A stretch of 64,000 nt of DNA, from NCBI RefSeq assembly GCF_001971725.1, contig NZ_CP019388.1:930001-994000 (forward strand), read 5' to 3'. Shown in pieces: positions 46,535-54,742 of the stretch (position 1 is the first letter of the stretch; every line of letters starts with the position of its first letter). The position numbers and the translations under genes are program-made. A model generated the notes under the pieces. The model was not told the origin of the DNA, ran no database searches, and saw nothing but the letters and a program-made list of their open reading frames with translations. The DNA is from Winogradskyella sp. J14-2. Lineage in GTDB: Bacteria; Bacteroidota; Bacteroidia; Flavobacteriales; Flavobacteriaceae.

Positions 46535-47021
46535 GAGTTCAATACATAATTAAATACGCTGTATAATCCTCATCATGAAAAGTAAACAGGTATAATTTTA
46601 GCTAAGTAACAATTAAATTAATATAAAAAATCAAAATACTAATATGTAATTCTGTAAAACACAGGGAATCTTTTTCTGTAGTCTTTAAACCCATATGCGT
46701 TGCCCTAGAGTTAATATCCGTGATTGATTATTAGGCAGTTTTTATTTGCACCACCTATTATGTCCACTCAATGTCCTTAAAGATAAATATGATGTCCACT
46801 TATTGTCCATATCGTATTTTTCTTTTCAATAAAATAGAACCGTAATTTTAAAAAGTCATAGAGTTTATGACAACCAGTTTTGTGGTGCCTTGCGCTGGAT
46901 TAGGCTGCAGACTACCAGTTGCAAGTCGCTACAAAAGCTTAATTACGCACAGCATGACACTACTTCTAATATATAAGTTTGTAAAATGGTATAGAAAAAA
47001 CAGACCAAAAGTGTCTATGCC
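46535..47021. other. 487-bp intergenic region upstream of the TPR-LytS kinase
   Basis: Contains two heptamer pairs (46761-46809). Further right is a GC-richer stretch (46880-46950) with the words GCAGACTACCAGTTGCAAGT and GCGCTGGATTAGGCTGCAG. This stretch looks like a decayed intergenic repeat because it has short inverted words (AGACT/AGTC). A 52-codon + strand frame (46867-47025) crosses it and runs into the rimO stop; I doubt it is a gene. I see no RNA gene or promoter of full consensus here. Confidence 0.5.
46761..46809 (-). promoter_or_regulatory. Two TGTCCAC-type heptamer pairs upstream of the TPR-LytS kinase
   Basis: On the + strand TGTCCAC at 46761 is followed 11 bp later by TGTCC at 46772. 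TGTCCAC at 46793 is followed 11 bp later by TGTCCA at 46804. The two pairs start 32 bp apart, three helical turns. The same heptamer and spacing occur at 18202/18213 and 18946/18957. The pairs lie 227-275 bp before the kinase ATG, farther than at the other two promoters. Confidence 0.55.
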
Positions 47022-48326
47022 CTAAGATACAACCTCACCATACAAATCAAAATCCTCAGCTTCAATGACCTTAACAGTTGTAAATTCACCTGTTTTAAGG
47101 TATGTATTGGTAGCATCAATCAATACCTCGTTATCCACATCTGGCGAATCAAATTCTGTACGACCCACAAAATAATTGCCTTCCTTTCGATCTATTACTA
47201 CTTTAAATTCTTGGCCTATTTTGGCTTGGTTGAGTTCCCACGAAATTTGGGATTGAATTTCCATAATCTCGTTAGCGCGCTGCATTTTCACATCTTCGGG
47301 TACATCATCCTCTAGATTGAATGCATGTGTATTTTCCTCGTGCGAATAGGTAAAACAGCCCAAACGCTCAAAACGCATGTCTTTCACCCATTGCTTTAAT
47401 GTTTGGAAATCTTCTTCGGTTTCACCAGGATAGCCAACAATTAAAGTGGTTCTTATGGTCATTTCAGGCACTTTTGCCCTAAATGCTTTCAACAGTTTTG
47501 TTGTTTTTTCTTGGGTAGTGCCACGACGCATACTTTTCAAAATTGCATCTGAAATGTGTTGCAACGGTATATCAAGGTAGTTGCAAATTTTAGGTTCGCG
47601 TTTCATAATATCTAACACATCCATCGGAAACCCTGTTGGGAAGGCATAATGCAGTCGAATCCACTCAATACCATCAACTTTTACAAGATTTTCAAGTAAT
47701 TCAGCGAGATTTCGTTTTTTGTATAAATCTAGGCCATAATAGGTTAAATCTTGTGCAATAAGAATCAATTCTTTTACACCATTGGCAGCCAATTTTTCGG
47801 CTTCAACCACCAAATCTTCTATTGGTGTACTTTTGTGTTTACCACGCATTAGCGGAATAGCACAAAAACTACATGGTCTGTCGCAACCTTCGGCAATTTT
47901 TAAATACGCATAGTTTTTTGGTGTTGTGGTTAAGCGTTCGCCTATAAGTTCGTGCTTATAATCGGCACCCAAGGCTTTAAGTAAACTTGGGAGCTCTGTA
48001 GTACCAAAATACTGATCTACGTTTGGGATTTCTTTTTGTAAATCGGGTTTATAGCGCTCGCTTAAACAGCCTGTAACAAAAACCTTATCAACTTCTCCAG
48101 CTTCCTTTTTTTGCATAAACTCTAAAATGGTGTTTACGCTTTCTTCCTTTGCATTATTAATAAAACCACAGGTGTTAATCACCACAACATTACCGTCTTG
48201 CTCGTGTACCACATCTTTACCACTCGCTTTTAGCTGCCCCATTAACACTTCGCTATCGTAAACATTTTTACTACAGCCAAGCGTTACTACGTTGATTCTA
48301 TTTTTCTTTAAAGTTTTAGTCCGCAT
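47022..48326 (-). CDS. rimO: Ribosomal protein S12 methylthiotransferase RimO
   Basis: RimO adds a methylthio group to the conserved aspartate of ribosomal protein S12 with two iron-sulphur clusters and SAM. The 434-residue protein has Cys18, Cys53 and Cys87 in the N-terminal MTTase domain (VTLGCSKNVYDSE, NTCGFINNAKEES, VTGCLSERYK). The radical-SAM CxxxCxxC at Cys148-Cys152-Cys155 (EGCDRPCSFCAIPLMRG) and a C-terminal TRAM domain (EFKVVIDRKEGNYFVGRTEF) complete it. GCSKN rather than the MiaB pattern supports RimO. Normal length. A -7 box TATCTTTG lies at 48345-48352. Confidence 0.97.
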   Translation of the reverse strand: MRTKTLKKNRINVVTLGCSKNVYDSEVLMGQLKASGKDVVHEQDGNVVVINTCGFINNAKEESVNTILEFMQKKEAGEVDKVFVTGCLSERYKPDLQKEIPNVDQYFGTTELPSLLKALGADYKHELIGERLTTTPKNYAYLKIAEGCDRPCSFCAIPLMRGKHKSTPIEDLVVEAEKLAANGVKELILIAQDLTYYGLDLYKKRNLAELLENLVKVDGIEWIRLHYAFPTGFPMDVLDIMKREPKICNYLDIPLQHISDAILKSMRRGTTQEKTTKLLKAFRAKVPEMTIRTTLIVGYPGETEEDFQTLKQWVKDMRFERLGCFTYSHEENTHAFNLEDDVPEDVKMQRANEIMEIQSQISWELNQAKIGQEFKVVIDRKEGNYFVGRTEFDSPDVDNEVLIDATNTYLKTGEFTTVKVIEAEDFDLYGEVVS

Positions 48327-48344
48327 GTTCTATAAATCAGTGCG

Positions 48345-48352
48345 CAAAGATA
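48345..48352 (-). promoter_or_regulatory. Candidate -7 element of rimO (TATCTTTG)
   Basis: TATCTTTG on the minus strand matches TAnnTTTG and lies 18 bp before the rimO ATG. No TTG occurs at the proper distance, so the -33 box is weak or absent. Confidence 0.4.
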
Positions 48353-48433
48353 CATAATGATTTATGATTTCTAATTGTGTTCACTTTGGCTTTTAAACCT
48401 TTTGTATATTTAACAGTCTAAACTAAAAACTTA

Positions 48434-49516
48434 ATGATGAAAAATCATCCGCTTGCAACAGTCTTAATTGTCGCAATCCTTTGTATAACTTGTGCTTCTG
48501 CTGATGACCAACCACAATCAGACCCACCAATAAATGATACTATTTATTTTCCTCCTTTAAATTCTGACACTTGGGAAACCAAAACAATTTCAGAATTGAA
48601 CTGGAATGAGAACGAACTCCAACCACTATTAGACTTTTTAGACGAAAAAAACAGTAAAAGTTTTATGATACTCCACAATGGTAAAATCGTAGTAGAAGCC
48701 TACTTTAATAACCATACAGCAACTTCTCCTTGGTATTGGGCAAGCGCAGGAAAAACATTGACTACTGCCATAACTGGTATTGCCGAGGATGAAGGTTTAT
48801 TAGATACAAATGATAAAGTCTCTGATTATTTAAACATAGGATGGACAAGTGCTCCTTTAGAAAAAGAAAATCTAATTACCTGTAAGCATTTATTATCAAT
48901 GTCTTCTGGTTTAGATGATAGCGAGGGTAATGACGTAGAACCTGAAAATCTACTATATATAGCAGACGCTGGCACACGTTGGGCCTATCACAATGTGTAT
49001 AAAAAATTGCAGGATGTTGTAGCAGCTGCCAGCAACACAACATGGAACAGTTATTTTAACACCAAACTAAAGAACAAAATTGGTATGACAGGTGCTTGGC
49101 TAGAGAGTGCCGATTTTAACGTATACTGGAGTAACACCCGAAGCATGGCGCGTTTTGGATTATTAACTTATGCAAACGGCAAATGGGAAGACCAGCAAAT
49201 TATACCAGAAGCTTATTTAAATGATGCCACAAACACGTCTCAAAATCTCAATTTATCCTATGGATATATGTGGTGGTTAAACGGTAAATCGTCTTACAGA
49301 TTACCGCAAACACAAATTGTATTTGAAGGAGAACCTATACCCAGTGCACCATCTGATATGTATGCCGCATTAGGAAAAAATGACCAAAAAATTTATGTGG
49401 TCCCAAGCAAGAAACTTGTGATTATTAGAATGGGAGACGCTGCCGATGATGAAAACTTTGCACTCTCAAATTTTGATAATGAATTATGGGAAAAAATTAA
49501 TGCTTTAACTAATTAA
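48434..49516 (+). CDS. Serine hydrolase of the beta-lactamase (class C/esterase) family, lipoprotein
   Basis: A 360-residue lipoprotein (VLIVAILCITCASADD, Cys20). The catalytic SxxK is Ser104-Lys107 (YWASAGKTLTTAITGIAEDE) and the second motif YxN is Tyr185-Asn187 (WAYHNVYKK), as in 6-aminohexanoate-dimer hydrolase and class C-like esterases. It may act on peptides, esters or amides of the envelope. True beta-lactamase activity is not implied. Two ATGs are adjacent at 48434 and 48437. A weak promoter (TTG-N16-TATATTTA, 48386-48412) lies upstream. Ends overlapping the convergent amidase by 4 bp. Confidence 0.88.
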   Translation: MMKNHPLATVLIVAILCITCASADDQPQSDPPINDTIYFPPLNSDTWETKTISELNWNENELQPLLDFLDEKNSKSFMILHNGKIVVEAYFNNHTATSPWYWASAGKTLTTAITGIAEDEGLLDTNDKVSDYLNIGWTSAPLEKENLITCKHLLSMSSGLDDSEGNDVEPENLLYIADAGTRWAYHNVYKKLQDVVAAASNTTWNSYFNTKLKNKIGMTGAWLESADFNVYWSNTRSMARFGLLTYANGKWEDQQIIPEAYLNDATNTSQNLNLSYGYMWWLNGKSSYRLPQTQIVFEGEPIPSAPSDMYAALGKNDQKIYVVPSKKLVIIRMGDAADDENFALSNFDNELWEKINALTN

Positions 49517-51180
49517 TTATAGTCTTTTGGTGCTACTCGTGCTTTAGAAGCTTGCTCATATACATAAGCCCACTCTAGTAATTGTTTTTCTTGAAGTCTT
49601 TTAGCTATAAACGTTAGTCCTTTTGGTACACCTTTATCTGTATAACCCATTGGCACTGTAATAGCTGGATATTCTGCAACAGCAGCAAAAGCAGCGTGGT
49701 AATTGTTTATCGATAAGAATCCATCCAGATTGTGTTTCTGCATTGGTACATCAAAATACTGTTTACCATTTCGACTTAAAGTGTCTTTAATGCGCGCTAA
49801 GTATTCAGTATCACCATTATCTGTAACAATGCCTTTAAATAAACTTTGTCCATAAGGCATGGTTTTAATAGAATCCTTTAGATTGAATTCTATAACATCA
49901 GAAACTGATCTAATTGGAATATTTTTATTGGCATATGTATCAATGTACGCTGGCAAATCCTTTTTCATATCGAGATTAAGAAGATTTATAAAGTTCGGTA
50001 AACCTAATTGCATTTCATCTATCTCAATAATTTCGGCACCTTGTTGCTTTAAAACATCTAGAGCTTTTGCGTACAACGAATCCTCTAACAAACGTTTTGG
50101 TGCACCAAAGCGCTTACCGCTTATACTTACATTCTTTAAACCCTTAGTGTAAAAACCAGGCTCCCATAACGCATAGATGGATTTAGAATCAGATTTGTCT
50201 TCTCCGTATATTGCATCTAAAACTATGGCATTATCTGTTACCGTTCTGGTAATTGGACCTGCAGTATCTAAAGTTGAAGAAATTGGCACAATACCACTAC
50301 GACTTACCAAACCAACTGTAGGTTTTAAACCTACTACAGAATTCTGACTTGCAGGCGATAATATAGAACCTGCGGTTTCACTACCAATGGTTACTGCAGC
50401 AAAATTAGCTGATACTGCTACTGCACTACCAGAGCTCGAACCGCCTGTATCTATTGTGCGTCTCCCGTAAGGATTTAACGTTTGGCCACCAATTGCAGAA
50501 TATCCACTAGGACACTCGCCACAAAAGAAATACGCCCACTCGCTAAGATTTGCTTTGCCCAAAATTAAAGCACCTTTTAACCTTAATTGTTTAACAATAA
50601 ACGCATCATCAGTAACATTATCTTTTAACGCCATTGCACCTGCCGTGGTTGCCATTCCTTTAGCATTAATATTATCCTTTAATAGTATTGGTATGCCATA
50701 AATTGGGTGTACATCCCAATCTTGACGATCATCTAAAATCTGTGCTTCTTTTAAGACGTTTGGATTAATAGAAATTACTGAATTAAGTGATAACTTATTT
50801 TCACGATCAAACTTACGGATACGATACAAGTAGAATGCAGTTAATTCTAAATAGGTCAGCTTTTCATTTGCAATTTGTTCTTGCAAAAACTGAATATCCT
50901 TTTCTAAAACCAAAGGCTTTAAGCGTTTATAATCAGCTTCAGTAAAGTCTTGCATCTGAGGACTGATTTCTGCCCAAATCTCTGCTTTAGTTAGATTTTT
51001 TGAATCTAATACCTTAAATTCTGCAAAATCCTTGGTAGAGATGGCATCTAACTCAGAGCGCTCTTTCGCAGTAGTTACCGTAGTTTCAGATTTTGAAATT
51101 GGCTCTCGTGCTTCTCGAGATTTATCATCTTTACACGAAAAAACAAAAAGGACAATTGATAAAAAAAGAATGTAGCGCAT
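49513..51180 (-). CDS. Amidase (amidase signature family), lipoprotein
   Basis: A 555-residue lipoprotein (MRYILFLSIVLFVFSCKDD, Cys16). The amidase-signature triad is visible: Lys168 (PILLKDNINAKG), the Ser248-250 run of GGSSSGSAVAVSANF, and nucleophile Ser272 in SETAGSILSPASQN. It hydrolyses carboxylic amides. Being exported with a lipid anchor, it resembles secreted amidases of Bacteroidota rather than GatA. The C-terminus closes with MGYTDKGVPKGLTFIAKRLQ, as in the family. Preceded by a 127-bp gap that holds the ftsY terminator and a palindromic repeat. Confidence 0.92.
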   Translation of the reverse strand: MRYILFLSIVLFVFSCKDDKSREAREPISKSETTVTTAKERSELDAISTKDFAEFKVLDSKNLTKAEIWAEISPQMQDFTEADYKRLKPLVLEKDIQFLQEQIANEKLTYLELTAFYLYRIRKFDRENKLSLNSVISINPNVLKEAQILDDRQDWDVHPIYGIPILLKDNINAKGMATTAGAMALKDNVTDDAFIVKQLRLKGALILGKANLSEWAYFFCGECPSGYSAIGGQTLNPYGRRTIDTGGSSSGSAVAVSANFAAVTIGSETAGSILSPASQNSVVGLKPTVGLVSRSGIVPISSTLDTAGPITRTVTDNAIVLDAIYGEDKSDSKSIYALWEPGFYTKGLKNVSISGKRFGAPKRLLEDSLYAKALDVLKQQGAEIIEIDEMQLGLPNFINLLNLDMKKDLPAYIDTYANKNIPIRSVSDVIEFNLKDSIKTMPYGQSLFKGIVTDNGDTEYLARIKDTLSRNGKQYFDVPMQKHNLDGFLSINNYHAAFAAVAEYPAITVPMGYTDKGVPKGLTFIAKRLQEKQLLEWAYVYEQASKARVAPKDYN

Positions 51181-51216
51181 GGTAAGTATTTTTTATAAAA
51201 ATACGAAAACCAAGAA

Positions 51217-51250
51217 TAAAAAACCTCATTGGTTTTTACTCCAATAAGGT
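51217..51250 (-). terminator. Rho-independent terminator of ftsY
   Basis: On the minus strand ACCTTATTGG pairs with CCAATGAGGT (one G-U), an 8-base loop between them, then TTTTTT. The stem is 10 bp. It lies 58 bp after the ftsY stop and 37 bp before the amidase gene. Confidence 0.85.
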
Positions 51251-51268
51251 CTTAATATTTTAGCATAT

Positions 51269-51296
51269 GAGATGCTGAAGCAAGTTCAGCATAACA
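51269..51296. repeat. Dispersed palindromic repeat, simple form
   Basis: ATGCTGAA (51272-51279) and TTCAGCAT (51285-51292) form a perfect 8-bp stem with a 5-base loop inside GAGATGCTGAAGCAAG. The same unit occurs with a 24-bp insert at 58106 and, in diverged form, within bshC at 22358. Intergenic, between ftsY and its terminator. Confidence 0.8.
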
Positions 51297-51307
51297 AACT
51301 CTAATTA

Positions 51308-52282
51308 TTATTTAAAAAACGAGTCTACAAACTCATACTTATTAAATACCTGCAAATCTTCAATACCTTCGCCTACTCCAATGTATTTTACAGGAATTTT
51401 AAATTGGTCACTAATACCAATAACAACGCCTCCTTTTGCAGTTCCGTCTAATTTAGTCACTGCTAAAGAGGTTACCTCTGTAGCTGCTGTAAACTGCTTG
51501 GCTTGCTCAAAAGCATTTTGGCCGGTTGAGCCATCTAAAACCAAAAGTACATCATGTGGTGCATCACCAACTACCTTTTGCATCACACGTTTTACTTTAG
51601 AAAGCTCGTTCATTAAGTTGACTTTATTGTGTAAACGGCCAGCTGTATCAATTATAATAATATCAGCCTCTTGATTAACACCAGATTGTAGCGCATCAAA
51701 AGCAACTGAAGCAGGATCGCTACCCATTGCTTGCTTTATCATTGGCACTTCTACTCTATCTGCCCAAACTTGTAATTGGTCTATGGCAGCTGCTCTAAAT
51801 GTATCTGCCGCACCTAGTACAACTTTAAGCCCTTTCTTTTTAAATTGATATGCCAACTTACCGATAGTTGTTGTTTTACCAACACCATTAACACCTACAA
51901 CCATAAGAACATATGGTGTTTTTTTACCATTATTTTGGACTGGTAATTTGGGAATTGTATAATCGGTTTCTTCGCCAGAATTGGTTTCTGATAATAAACC
52001 AGCGATTTCTTCGCGCAGAATTTTATTCAATTCTGAAGTTCCTAAGTATTTATCTCTTGCTACGCGTTCTTCAATACGCTCTATAACTTTTAGTGTTGTA
52101 TTAACTCCGACATCACTAGTAACCAAAACCTCTTCAAGATTATCTAAAACGTCGTCATCTACTTTAGACTTTCCTGCTACGGCTTTATTTAATTTTGTGA
52201 AGAACGATGATTTAGACTTCTCAAGGCCTTTATCTAGGGTTTCCTTCTTTTCGGAAGAAAATATTTTTTTAAAAAAACTCAT
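51308..52282 (-). CDS. ftsY: Signal recognition particle receptor FtsY
   Basis: FtsY is the membrane-associated GTPase that receives SRP-ribosome complexes. The 324-residue protein has a short acidic/basic N-terminal region instead of a long A domain, the four-helix N domain, and a G domain with P-loop Gly130-Thr137 (VVGVNGVGKTTTIGKLA), IIDTAGRLHNKVNLM and TKLDGTAKGG. Typical of Bacteroidota. It follows the ribosomal-protein operon but is separated by a terminator, with its own promoter at 52403-52433 overlapping that terminator. Confidence 0.97.
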   Translation of the reverse strand: MSFFKKIFSSEKKETLDKGLEKSKSSFFTKLNKAVAGKSKVDDDVLDNLEEVLVTSDVGVNTTLKVIERIEERVARDKYLGTSELNKILREEIAGLLSETNSGEETDYTIPKLPVQNNGKKTPYVLMVVGVNGVGKTTTIGKLAYQFKKKGLKVVLGAADTFRAAAIDQLQVWADRVEVPMIKQAMGSDPASVAFDALQSGVNQEADIIIIDTAGRLHNKVNLMNELSKVKRVMQKVVGDAPHDVLLVLDGSTGQNAFEQAKQFTAATEVTSLAVTKLDGTAKGGVVIGISDQFKIPVKYIGVGEGIEDLQVFNKYEFVDSFFK

Positions 52283-52402
52283 TTTAATTTATAGTTAAGT
52301 AATGTTTTTGACTACGCGCAACATGCTGGTTAAACTTTCTTAACAGTTTATGAAACAATAACCTTGCCCTTAACTTTTAACTGCTAAGTTGTCATTACCT
52401 GC

Positions 52403-52433
52403 CAAATATAGACATAAAAAAACTGCTTTCAAA
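52403..52433 (-). promoter_or_regulatory. Promoter of ftsY (TTTG-N19-TATATTTG) overlapping a terminator
   Basis: The minus strand reads TTTG (52433-52430), 19 bases, TATATTTG (52410-52403), a full match to the consensus. The TTTG consists of the last three loop bases of the preceding terminator hairpin and the first base of its descending stem. The U-tract lies in the spacer. The leader to the ATG at 52282 would be about 110-115 nt. Confidence 0.7.
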
Positions 52434-52444
52434 TGAAAGCAGTT
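52414..52444 (-). terminator. Rho-independent terminator of the rpmB-rpmG-DUF4295 operon
   Basis: On the minus strand AACTGCTTTC and GAAAGCAGTT form a perfect 10-bp stem with loop ATTT, followed by seven U-coding bases. It lies 25 bp after the DUF4295 stop. Confidence 0.92.
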
Positions 52445-52469
52445 CTGTATATTTATACCTGAAAGAGGT

Positions 52470-52622
52470 TTATTTTTTGTCTAAAAAGTCATTAACAAAT
52501 TCTGGTGCCATTACTGATTCTACGAACATATAAGCACCTGTTTTTGGTGATTTAACCATTTTTATAGCTTTTGTCAAACGCTTTGATCCTGTCTGTAAAG
52601 ACGCTACTGATTTCTTTGCCAT
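52470..52622 (-). CDS. DUF4295 family small protein
   Basis: A 50-residue basic protein missed by length-limited gene finders: ATG at 52622 (MAKKSVASLQTGSKRLTKAI), then MVKSPKTGAYMFVESVMAPE and the end FVNDFLDKK. This family is found next to rpmB and rpmG in Bacteroidota and is probably ribosome-linked (inference from location and basic charge). It follows rpmG by 6 bp and is followed by the operon terminator. Confidence 0.92.
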   Translation of the reverse strand: MAKKSVASLQTGSKRLTKAIKMVKSPKTGAYMFVESVMAPEFVNDFLDKK

Positions 52623-52628
52623 GATTTA

Positions 52629-52811
52629 TTATTTTATCTCTTTATGAACTGTCATACGCTTAAGTATTGGATTAAATTTCTTAATCTCCATACGATCTGG
52701 CGTATTCTTTTTATTTTTTGTTGTAATATATCTAGACGTTCCTGGCATACCAGAAGCTTTGTGCTCTGTGCACTCTAAGATAACTTGTATTCTATTTCCT
52801 TTTTTTGCCAT
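52629..52811 (-). CDS. rpmG: 50S ribosomal protein L33
   Basis: A 60-residue L33 ([40 protein letters not shown], ending in [14 protein letters not shown]). It has only one Cys (Cys14) and thus lacks the CxxC pairs of zinc-binding L33; it is the zinc-free type. Between rpmB (25 bp) and DUF4295 (6 bp) in the expected Bacteroidota order. Confidence 0.97.
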   Translation of the reverse strand: MAKKGNRIQVILECTEHKASGMPGTSRYITTKNKKNTPDRMEIKKFNPILKRMTVHKEIK

Positions 52812-52836
52812 TGTAAATTGACTTTAGCGAATGTTT

Positions 52837-53073
52837 TTATTTGTAAAATCCTTTTGCTTTAGCTTCTTTCAATGCTGCAGAGATACCAATTTTATTGATA
52901 GTCTTTAACGCAGATGTAGAAACCTTTAATGTTACCCACTTATCTTCTTCAGGAATATAAAAACGTTTTTTTATCAAGTTTGCATCAAACTTGCGTTTTG
53001 TTTTATTCATGGCATGAGATACATTATTCCCAACCATCGCTTTCTTCCCAGTAAGTTCACAAACTCTTGACAT
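52837..53073 (-). CDS. rpmB: 50S ribosomal protein L28
   Basis: A 78-residue L28: MSRVCELTGKKAMVGNNVSH, KTKRKFDANLIKKRFYIPEE, and VSTSALKTINKIGI. Cys5 is alone, so it is the zinc-free type. First gene of the rpmB-rpmG-DUF4295 operon with a perfect promoter 40 bp upstream. Confidence 0.97.
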   Translation of the reverse strand: MSRVCELTGKKAMVGNNVSHAMNKTKRKFDANLIKKRFYIPEEDKWVTLKVSTSALKTINKIGISAALKEAKAKGFYK

Positions 53074-53112
53074 TGTATTCTTTCTTTAGGTACGTTATTT
53101 TTAAACAGGGTG

Positions 53113-53143
53113 CAAATTTAGTAAAACTTTATCTTTCAGCAAA
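53113..53143 (-). promoter_or_regulatory. Promoter of the rpmB operon (TTTG-N19-TAAATTTG)
   Basis: The minus strand reads TTTG (53143-53140), 19 bases, TAAATTTG (53120-53113). This is the best consensus promoter in the window and has the same 19-base spacing as the ftsY promoter. It ends 40 bp before the rpmB ATG, within the gap to cinA. Confidence 0.75.
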
Positions 53144-53152
53144 CATAAAGCA

Positions 53153-54400
53153 CTACTTTTTTAATATTTCTTTTTGTAGCATCTCAAAAGACTTATTGGC
53201 AGCTTTCATTATTACCTTATCGCGATGATTTCCAAAGTTAAAAACTTCTGCCTTAACACCTTCCTTAGAAGCAATAGCAATCCATACAGTACCAACCTCG
53301 GCATTAGAATCTCCCTTTGCAGGGCCTGCATTTCCTGTGGTACTTATTCCGTAATCCGAATCAAATAATTTTCGCACATTAACAGCCATAGACTCAGCAA
53401 CCTCTTTACTTACTACGGATTTTGAAGAAATATCCTCTTCTGAAACATTTAGAATATTTACTTTAGAATCTGTGGCATAGCTTACAATACTACCCTTAAA
53501 ATATTTTGAAGCTCCTTCATTTGCAGTAATTGCTTTTGCGATTTGCCCTCCTGTACAACTTTCGGCAATTGAAATTGTTTTTCCTAAATGACTTAATTGC
53601 TTACCAATGATAGCCTCCAAGGATAAATCGTCTTCAAAACCAACAAAAATATCTTCAATTTGCGAAATTAATAATTCAATTTGTTTTTCTAATTCAGTTT
53701 CAACAACACTCTTATCCATCGCTTTACCAGACAAACGCAAGCGAACTTTACCTAAATTTGGTAAATAAGCCAGTTTAATAAAATTTGGTAGATTATCTTC
53801 CCAAGCTTCTATTCTATTGGCAATAGCACTTTCACCTAGGCCATAGGTTAATAAGGTTTTATGCTTTATATATGGAAACTTGAATTTTGCTCGTAAAGCA
53901 GGAAGCACTTCCGTTTTTATTAGTGCCTTCATCTCATAAGGCACGCCAGGAAGAGAAACAAAAACTTTTCCATTCTTTTCTAGCCACATTCCAGGTGCTG
54001 TCCCAAATTCGTTTTTAAGCACTTTTGCTTTTGAAGGCACTAAGGCTTGTTGGCGATTTAAATCTGAAATTGGTGTACTGATATACTTAGAAAATAAATG
54101 CTCTACATGCTTTAGCACTTCTTCATTTTCAACCAAAGTATCATCAAAGTATTCGCAAATGGTATGCTTGGTAATATCATCTTTGGTAGGTCCTAAACCA
54201 CCTGTAATAATTATAATATCTGCATTTTCTTCCGCTTCTTTTAAAGCTTTAAGGATATGTTCCTTATCGTCTTGTACAGAAGTAATTTGATAGACCGAAA
54301 TGCCTATCTTATTAAATTCCTTGCCTAAAAATGCTGAGTTTGTATCTACAATCTGACCAATGAGAATTTCATCACCAATTGTTATTATTTCTGCTTGCAT
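53153..54400 (-). CDS. cinA: CinA family protein (nicotinamide-nucleotide amidase type)
   Basis: A 415-residue two-domain protein. The N-terminal molybdopterin-binding-like (COG1058) domain has ITIGDEILIGQIVDTNSAFL, IIITGGLGPTKDDITK and SLPGVPYEMKAL. The C-terminal PncC-type NMN amidase domain from about residue 255 has SIAESCTGGQIAKAITANEG and GISTTGNAGPAKGDSNAEVG. The latter deamidates NMN in NAD recycling; the former is an ADP-ribose pyrophosphatase in some species. It directly follows the Hpt gene (stop and ATG adjacent), so it is the last gene of the run starting at 57098. Confidence 0.95.
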   Translation of the reverse strand: MQAEIITIGDEILIGQIVDTNSAFLGKEFNKIGISVYQITSVQDDKEHILKALKEAEENADIIIITGGLGPTKDDITKHTICEYFDDTLVENEEVLKHVEHLFSKYISTPISDLNRQQALVPSKAKVLKNEFGTAPGMWLEKNGKVFVSLPGVPYEMKALIKTEVLPALRAKFKFPYIKHKTLLTYGLGESAIANRIEAWEDNLPNFIKLAYLPNLGKVRLRLSGKAMDKSVVETELEKQIELLISQIEDIFVGFEDDLSLEAIIGKQLSHLGKTISIAESCTGGQIAKAITANEGASKYFKGSIVSYATDSKVNILNVSEEDISSKSVVSKEVAESMAVNVRKLFDSDYGISTTGNAGPAKGDSNAEVGTVWIAIASKEGVKAEVFNFGNHRDKVIMKAANKSFEMLQKEILKK

Positions 54401-54742
54401 TTATAATCCGAAGTCTGCTTTTATTTCGTTTGTAGCATTCTCTACTGCAGTGAGAACCATTTGTAATTGTGCATCAATATTTTTATCTGCTTGCTCAAAT
54501 TTTCCCCAATCTTGTACCTCGATTAATTCATCATAAACTCCTAATTCAAACAACTCTATGGTTGGTTTCATTTTGTGAGCAGCCTGATAGGTTTCGTAAT
54601 AATCACCTTCTGGAACAGCTTTTCGTAAGCGCTCCGCATCTTCTGGAACTTCTTCTATGAAGGCTGCTGCTAAAGCCATAACGAAGTCTTCGTCGTTATC
54701 AGCCATCTCGCGTACGCGATTTAATTTATAATGTTCTGCCAT
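54401..54742 (-). CDS. Histidine phosphotransfer (Hpt) domain protein
   Basis: A 113-residue helical protein. The phospho-accepting His56 lies in TYQAAHKMKPTIELFELGVY, matching the Hpt pattern AHxLKP. The preceding helix contains VMALAAAFIEEVPEDAERLR. Such proteins relay phosphate between a hybrid kinase and a response regulator. No kinase or receiver gene is adjacent, so its partners are elsewhere. It is tightly packed (0-bp gaps) between FAH and cinA genes. Confidence 0.85.
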   Translation of the reverse strand: MAEHYKLNRVREMADNDEDFVMALAAAFIEEVPEDAERLRKAVPEGDYYETYQAAHKMKPTIELFELGVYDELIEVQDWGKFEQADKNIDAQLQMVLTAVENATNEIKADFGL

